From the NCBI GenBank assembly GCA_015680685.1, contig MNCI01008953.1:364733-428732 (forward strand): DNA of 64,000 nt. Direction: 5' to 3'. The translations under genes and the position numbers were made by a program. This DNA comes from Gnetum montanum (lineage: Eukaryota > Streptophyta > Gnetopsida > Gnetales > Gnetaceae). Shown here piece after piece: positions 58,209 to 64,000 of this stretch; position 1 is the stretch's first letter; every line of letters starts with the position of its first letter. The notes beneath the pieces were generated by a model. That model was not told where the DNA came from, ran no database searches, and saw only the letters and a list, made by a program, of their open reading frames with translations.

Positions 58209-59351
58209 TGTATTGACCTAAATCGTCGGTGTAAGGCTAGAAGGGAAACAGACACCGAGAGATCGTTGGGCAGCCACAGCCAACCCTACCTTCGCTTGAG
58301 GGCAAGCTGGAAAAGGAACGAAGGTAGAGTGCCTTGGATGGTTCGCACGCAAATCAACCAAGGACTTCCCCAAGCGTAAGCTATGGCTAGCGCTTGGGTT
58401 ATCGTAAACGGTGTAAACAGAATATGAACAATGATACGAAATGTAAATAAAGTGTACTGAATTATGAATAAAGCGTAAACAAAGTTATATTGTAAGCAGA
58501 AGATAAACTGCAGTAAATAATGTAAATGAGAGGCAAAAATGAAACTGTATTGTATTGTTTTTAANGTAATTTGTGTGAATTGGTAGGGTATTTATAGGTT
58601 TGGGCTAGGGTTTTCTTTGACCAGGTTCAATGTATCCATGCTTGAAAGTTGTACATGAGTTGTACGTGTGTTGGAAATTTTGCTTTTCTTGGCCAGGTTC
58701 AATGTATTTTACAACTTATGGGTCATTCCAGCCCATAAAAATACAAATAATTTAGAAATACAAGCCCTTGAGCGATAACAAAAAATAAATTTTAAAAATT
58801 TAAAAAGATTAAATCCAACTCTGGCCCGCTTGGAAAAATTATATTTTTTTTTTGCTGGATATTTGGCCTGATTTTACATGGGCTTTCATATCCCTTTACC
58901 ATTTTATAGATTTCTTGAAAAAGAAAATCAAGAAGGATTAACACTGCCTCGCTTGTCTAGCATCCAGCGTGACTTGTAGTGTGACGTACAGTGTGACCTA
59001 CAAAACTTGCAATTTTGGGCTGAAATATGGAATTTCTAAAGGCTGGGACCCATAGTTATCAATAGTGGACCTTGAGGATGACTTACACCCTTAAAATCAA
59101 GTCATTTTGGCTCAGTTTTGGGGCTCTAAAAATTGGTGACGCTGATCCTTACGCTGTGCAATGTCTGCACAATGTACTTAGCCAAAATTGCACTTTTTGA
59201 CCTTGAAACTGATGATTCTTGACACTAACACTTGCCGTCGTGATCTGTGGGCCCCAAGGGGACCTTGCTTGCTCCATGGTAGGCTGCTTGAAGCTGTTTC
59301 AGAGGCTCTGAAGTTGTCTAGAAGTGTTGCTAAAATTTTTGTGGTGTTTCA
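58209..59351 (-). mobile_element. Solo LTR of the Tat-like family inserted in gag
   Basis: Starts TGTATTGACC, ends GTGGTGTTTCA, flanked by the perfect 5-bp duplication CTATC. Removing it and one CTATC restores the gag frame through DDPI and on to MPLPHFTKYNG. The minus-strand TATA box is at 58,589-58,596. Length 1,143 bases (one N at 58,565). A solo LTR arises when the two LTRs of a full element recombine. It fixes the LTR termini for the whole family. Confidence 0.95.
58589..58596 (-). promoter_or_regulatory. Solo LTR TATA box
   Basis: TATTTATA followed by GGTTTGGG on the plus strand. Confidence 0.7.
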
Positions 59352-59425
59352 CTATCAGTCCGGCAGTACCCATCTTGTCGTTACCTCCTAGGATGCCACT
59401 TCCCCATTTCACAAAGTACAATGGG
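59352..59425 (+). pseudogene. gag of the second plus-strand element, continuation
   Basis: Resumes after the duplication as SPAVPILSLPPRMPLPHFTK then YNG, matching the gag at about 62,430-62,500. It stops at 59,425 where the next LTR (TGAAAC) begins. The third element therefore sits inside this gag, and the rest of the gag must lie beyond the window. Confidence 0.88.
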
Positions 59426-60966
59426 TGAAACATCATGGAAATTGTGAGTCGGCCTCAGGCAAAGATTCGTGATCCGAGCAAGAGTACATGACAAAATTCC
59501 AGAAAGAAGAACAAGACAGGGCGATGCAAGGAGACGCGCAACATCAAGACTTTGGTTTCCTTCGTAGATTTCTTATCTCATTATGTTTCCATATTTACGC
59601 TATAGCATGCAGTGTAGCGTAATGACGCTCAGCGAAATGTAGTCTGACATTAGAAGGCAGTTTACTTTAGCAGATTTGGCAAAGACTAAGGCCTAAATAG
59701 TGTAATACACGACTTCTCGTGTATTTTGGCTAAGTCTTTTGTCCAAGGCCGAGTTTATGCTCAGTACGCATGACAGCATAATGAGCGTCGAAAAAGTCAA
59801 AGAAAGATCAATGACACACAGTAGATCGACGCTTTTCTTTTTTTACATATTGGTCGCCTTACGCCCTTTACGCAACGCAGCGTGTGTCCGCGTAAGTCAT
59901 CATCAAAATAATCATTGCTTACGCTTCACTATGCACAGCAGCGTAAACGAACATAAAGCAGCTTGAATCTATTGTCTTCATGCTTTATTACACTCTTGTA
60001 CGTGACGCAATGCGTACGAGCGTAATGTAGCCCAAAATCAACGGAGACATGCCCGACCCACATTTGTCATTCATACGCATGATACACAGATGCACGTATT
60101 GTGCGTAGATACGGATTTCAACACAAGGATGGTCAAGTCAGAGATCTTCCAAAAATTTTGAAACACGTGTCATCACAGCTATGCCTTCTCCACATATCGT
60201 CAAACCTATAAATATCCCAGTTGGCGAAGAAAAGAGAACGAAAATAGAGGAAAAACAAAAAGGACAATAACAGAGAGACAGAGACAGGAGGCACTGGGCT
60301 TGAGCATTGGTAGTAAGAGGGATTACCCCTTTGGTGAAAACACAACTTTCTCCATTGGCGATTATCGGCAGTTCAGAGCAAAGACTACCTAAGGCAAAAG
60401 GAGCAGCTCAGAGATCCAGAGATCATCTAGTGTGGTTTGTGAGTTTCTATTGATCAGAAGCAGTTGATCAATAGATGTCAGAACTTGACCTTCCTTGCAT
60501 CCCTTCTTCGGCCTACAAGGTAGATCGGATTCTATTCTGCACTTCTGCTCAGACAGTTTGCTTGTTTCTTGTTGCTTTGTGTTTGCTTTATACAAAACAA
60601 TCGGGGTCTCCCCAGTGTAACTTGAATATACGAAATACTTATTTTCCCAGGTCAAACTATAGATCTTGCAATCATGTGTTTCTCTCGTGTTTGATTCCTG
60701 TTGTCGTGTTAACGCTATCATCGGCGTTACCATTCATCTACATTGCTTTTCTCTCATTTCGCAACTCGCCGAATCATATTGTTCCACGAAATATTCGTAA
60801 TCTTCATCGGTTTACTGATTAGTAAGTCCCTGTCTGATCGACAAGACCATTCAGGGCGCCGCGGATTCGTTTTTCTAGCATAGCCCTCACGCGGATTCGT
60901 GGTTAAAACTGTGTACACGAGATTTTGTTTGGTATTTTCCAGCTACCGACATTTTTCGTCGTTATA
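59426..60966 (+). repeat. Plus-strand Tat-like LTR 3 (5' LTR)
   Basis: Begins TGAAACATCATGG and ends CGTTATA (altered TACA) at 60,966. TATA box at 60,207-60,214. U3 is rich in CpG and holds inverted repeats TTACGCT...AGCGTAA: 59,595-59,622, 59,919-59,946 and another near 59,987-60,025. ATGGG (59,421-59,425) would be the left target duplication. Confidence 0.9.
60207..60214 (+). promoter_or_regulatory. TATA box of plus-strand LTR 3
   Basis: TATAAATA followed by TCCCAG. The best-preserved LTR promoter, about 760 bases before the LTR end. Confidence 0.75.
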
Positions 60967-60972
60967 GTTTTC

Positions 60973-60989
60973 TGGCGCTAGAAGGAGGG
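60973..60989 (+). other. Primer-binding site, perfect tRNA-Asn type
   Basis: TGGCGCTAGAAGGAGGG, an unbroken match to the complement of the plant tRNA-Asn(GUU) 3' end as I know it, separated from the LTR by GTTTTC. Confidence 0.94.
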
Positions 60990-61209
60990 CCTAGGCTCCG
61001 ATCCGTATTTTTTCGGGTAGCCCTGTTAGCGATTTATACCCAAAACCATAAACGTAATACCTCTAGGGAAGTTTACGGCAAATCGCGTGGTGTAGATCGG
61101 TCACAGGAATGATTCCTCTGGAATCCTACAGGGTAGAAAGCCTATTTGCGATCTTTTTATCAGTCTCTTATTAGATCCGGTCATTTGCCACAGCTAATCC
61201 ACTTGATCA
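60990..61209 (+). other. Leader of the third plus-strand element
   Basis: Untranslated leader of about 220 bases. It contains the hairpin candidate GATTCCTCTGGAATC at 61,111-61,125. The overlapping alternative AGGAATGATTCCT (61,105-61,117) could pair instead. Confidence 0.55.
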
Positions 61210-64000
61210 ATGGATTCCATATACACAACCATAATCGTCATGGTCATCGTTGATGTGGGTGTCACATCTGTGAACCCTATCGCTGTCACCAGACCAACTT
61301 TTGGTGCAGTGGAACCGCAAGGACCATCGCGTAGGTCATTGAGACTGCAGGGCAAAGACCCTATTTTCACGGTCATGACCCTTGAAGAATACAACTTCAT
61401 CTGCATTAAGATCCAGGCAAAGCTTGCTCTTAGCCGAGCCGAGATCGAAGCAAAAAGAAACTTTGAGATGTTTCATCGGGGAGGTCATGATTTCACTCCA
61501 ACAGCCTATGACATTATCCCTTTGACCGAACATCAACATGAAATTATAACACAGTTGGTCATCGCCAAGGGCCAAGCTTCATGGGCTACGCTAGAGCCCC
61601 AGAATGGGGAGGAGGAAGAGGATGAATTGGCAGCCCAGTCGGAACATTCGTTCCATACTCTGAGCCCCCACATGTACGTAAATCCTTGTTTCCTTTCAAC
61701 GGAGAGGTCGCTCCTCTTGACCTAGCCATGACCATGCAGATGCATTTCCCTGTCATTTCACAAGCCACTGCACAGCCATCTGGGCTGCAAATGCAAATGC
61801 CCCACAATAACATGGGGGCGGTCGCATCATCACGTGTACTCAGCATTCCAGTGGTGGTTCCGGAAACCACCGAACCCCATTTCATCCCGCAAATCCAACC
61901 CCAAACCATGTCCACAACTCGCCTGATCCAAACTTCGTCGTTGTCGCCCCCTCCAACCCGACAGATCACCGTCGTCGTGCAACCACAGATACCTATCCAA
62001 TAGCTTGCCACGAGTCAGTGGACCTACCCCGCGGCATAACACAACCAGTCTATGGTATACGGTGTGCAACCCTCGGTGGCACCCGTAACACATATTTCGT
62101 TGATGGTTCTGCAATATCCTCATCCTTATCCCGTGTAGCAGATGGCGACTAACCTCTCTTCCCAAACCGGTGGGTGGTGGTCTTCACAGGCCCCCCTGGT
62201 TGCAGGGATGCCTGCCCCACCATCTACCGGCTAAACCATTCCACTGTTTCCACTGCCTGGCATGGCTTTTCCAGGTCAGCCCCCTGCTCCTCTTGCACAG
62301 GCACCTCCAGCAACGGGTCTGGATCAAGCCTTTTTACTGATTCAAACCCTCACTGAGGAGGTTAGGCATCTTAAGGCTGTTGGGTCAGACACGATACAGA
62401 TCATGAATTTTTACCAAGATGATCCTATCAGCTCAGCGGTTCCTATGTTGTCATTGCTAACAGGGATGTCCTTGCCTCATTTTACCAAGTATAATGGGTA
62501 GGGGGATCCCAACGCTCACTTGGTCACATTTAGATATGAATCCTTCTTGTTACAATAGTGGCCACACACGATTATTCGAGTCTTTGCTATGTCTTTGACA
62601 GGGAAAGCTTTGGATTGGTACCAAGCTCTCCCACGCTCTTCCATCTCAACTTTGGAAGAGCTGCTGACACAATTCATGACCCACTTTAAATACAACTTAA
62701 AGCCAGAAGTCATGTTGGATCAGCTCGTGGGGGTGAAACAAGACCCGCTCGAACTAGTCTAGAGGTTCATACAGCGTTGGAATGCTACCTTGAATGAAAT
62801 CCGTGAGCCAATTGTGGATTCACATCTACTGGCTATATTCAAAAGAGAAGTCAATGCTTTATTAAGTCAAAGCTGTACTATCTTTCCCCCAACTCTTTAC
62901 ATCAGGCCTTCGCTCAAGTTAGAAGCATCCAAGATGCTGCGGAGGTCAGCAAAGACCCGACGTATGTCACCTACAGGAACGGTCACAACAAGGGCAAAGA
63001 CAAAGGTAAGGCAACAACAACGACAGTAGTTGTGCTGACTGAGGGCGTAAAGAACAAGAACAAGAAGGCACCTACAACACCTCCTGAGGCTACAGCTAGT
63101 GCAGGAACCAGCCAAGACACGGCAGCTCCTGAAAAGGCCCCCCAGCTAAACCCAAACTTTGAGCATAAAGATCGCTCAAAGTACACAGCCCTACCTGTAA
63201 AGCATTCAGAATTGTTAAAACAACTGTTAGGGGTAGGGCACATTCAACCTAAGAAGGTGCCCGAGGAAGCTCTGAAGCGTCATAGATGTCATTGTGAACT
63301 GCTGAAGAACCCTTCTTTAGCCTTACCTAACGAACCACCAGTTCCGAGATCTTTCAGGTTGGACCGTTTCTGTGACTACCACCAGCTGTGTGGTCACGAT
63401 ACGGATTACTAATGGACGTTGAAAAATGACATTCAATGTATGCTGGATGATGGTTTACTCAAGTTAGACAGCAATAACCCGACACGCCTAGAAAACCAAA
63501 CATTGCACATATATAAGGACCCGTTGAATGCAAACGACGCTCCTTATACAATCAATGTGGTAAGTACAGACAGTGAGAGGAAGGGACCGCCAAAACAACC
63601 TTTTGTTTTGCGTGTGCCTGCTAGCTCACAAAGGGGGGCAACCATCTCATCGATAGCCAGTGGTCTCTCCAGGCTGCCCTTCATTATACGGGCACCTTCT
63701 TAGATACACCCTCAGTCACGCAGCAACAAACAAGCGCTGGCTTCGTCCATGCCCACACCTAGGGCGCCCTTCATTATCAGGGCGCTAAAACAAACAAGCT
63801 GCTCCTCTCATGCAGGGGCAGACCTCTAACCAGAATAGCCAACCATCGTCTCCCTAGCGAAAGGGAGAGGACATACCTGTTAACACAAGGAAAGACCATT
63901 CTATGCTCGGCTTCCCTAAGCCTAGGCCCCTAGCCTCTGCACCTTCATCTCTGCCTCATAAATAGGATAAAGGCATAGAAACGCAACCACCTTCTCTTGG
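61210..64000 (+). pseudogene. gag of the third plus-strand element, youngest copy, runs off the end
   Basis: Start at the ATG at 61,210. Frame 1 to about 61,690 carries FGAVEPQGPSRRSLRLQG, TLEEYNFICIKIQAKLAL, DIIPLTEHQHEIITQLV and an acidic EEEEDEL patch. A shift leads to a Pro/Gln-rich middle (to about 62,330) and LDQAFLLIQTLTEEVRHLK. The gag core at 62,430-62,830 has LPHFTKYNG, GDPNAHLVTFRYESFLLQ, ALDWYQALPRSSISTLEELL, THFKYNLKPEVMLDQLV and FIQRWNATLNEI. A second shift near 63,030 leads to a Lys-rich region, then CDYHQLCGHDTDY (zinc-knuckle-like, about 63,370) and PFIIRAPS repeats. Stops include 62,500, 62,558, 62,761 and 63,412. No protease is reached before the window ends. Confidence 0.88.

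Noticed and set aside
58005-58379. 124-codon frame read as one gag protein
   Set aside because: Only the part before 58,208 is gag. The rest is the start of the solo LTR read in frame.

Overview
The window is repeat-dense nuclear DNA of a seed plant. No host gene, rRNA, tRNA gene or CRISPR was recognised. Almost everything is Ty3/gypsy LTR retrotransposon sequence of two plant lineages. The main one is a Tat-like family: primer-binding sites match tRNA-Asn, and a partial pol shows two RNase H regions. The other is a single Athila-like element whose primer-binding site matches tRNA-Asp. Heavy nesting, stop-ridden frames and low CpG on the left suggest old, methylated heterochromatin. A large-genome species such as a gymnosperm is plausible, but the species cannot be read from the sequence.

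Layout. Positions 1-3,420 (minus strand) hold a decayed Tat-like pol: integrase C-terminus, second RNase H, RNase H, RT and the pre-RT spacer. From 4,479 to about 32,010, minus-strand units follow one another in tandem, with one LTR between neighbours: LTR-a (4,479-5,690), unit B, LTR-b (13,487-15,399), unit C, LTR-c (23,536-25,239), unit D. Each unit reads, in minus sense, PBS - gag - protease - short tandem-repeat spacer, and then, where RT-RNase H-integrase would be expected, a plus-strand (antisense) multi-exon gene. This gene keeps five short intron-like gaps in the same places in three copies. Unit D is broken in gag at 32,010 by unit E (LTR-d 32,011-33,571 to LTR-e). LTR-e is itself split at 40,647/49,491 by the Athila-like element. 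The remaining 5' part of a gag (50,066-51,859) and its LTR-f (52,276-53,640) are probably the other half of unit D.

From 53,641 the orientation flips. Three plus-strand LTRs of the same Tat-like family occur (53,641-55,287; 55,493-56,767; 59,426-60,966), each followed by a tRNA-Asn PBS; gag follows the second and third. The gag after the second LTR carries a clean solo LTR of opposite orientation (58,209-59,351) flanked by the 5-bp duplication CTATC. Its end fixes the LTR termini: TGAAA at the 5' end and TACA at the 3' end in element sense. The right end (59-64 kb) is visibly richer in CpG and better preserved, so it is probably the youngest material.

How the parts work together: gag and protease would build particles, while RT and integrase are missing from units B-D. 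Those units must therefore have relied on an autonomous partner for copying (inference). The antisense gene is the most interesting content. Its introns would survive retrotransposition because the element transcript runs along the opposite strand.
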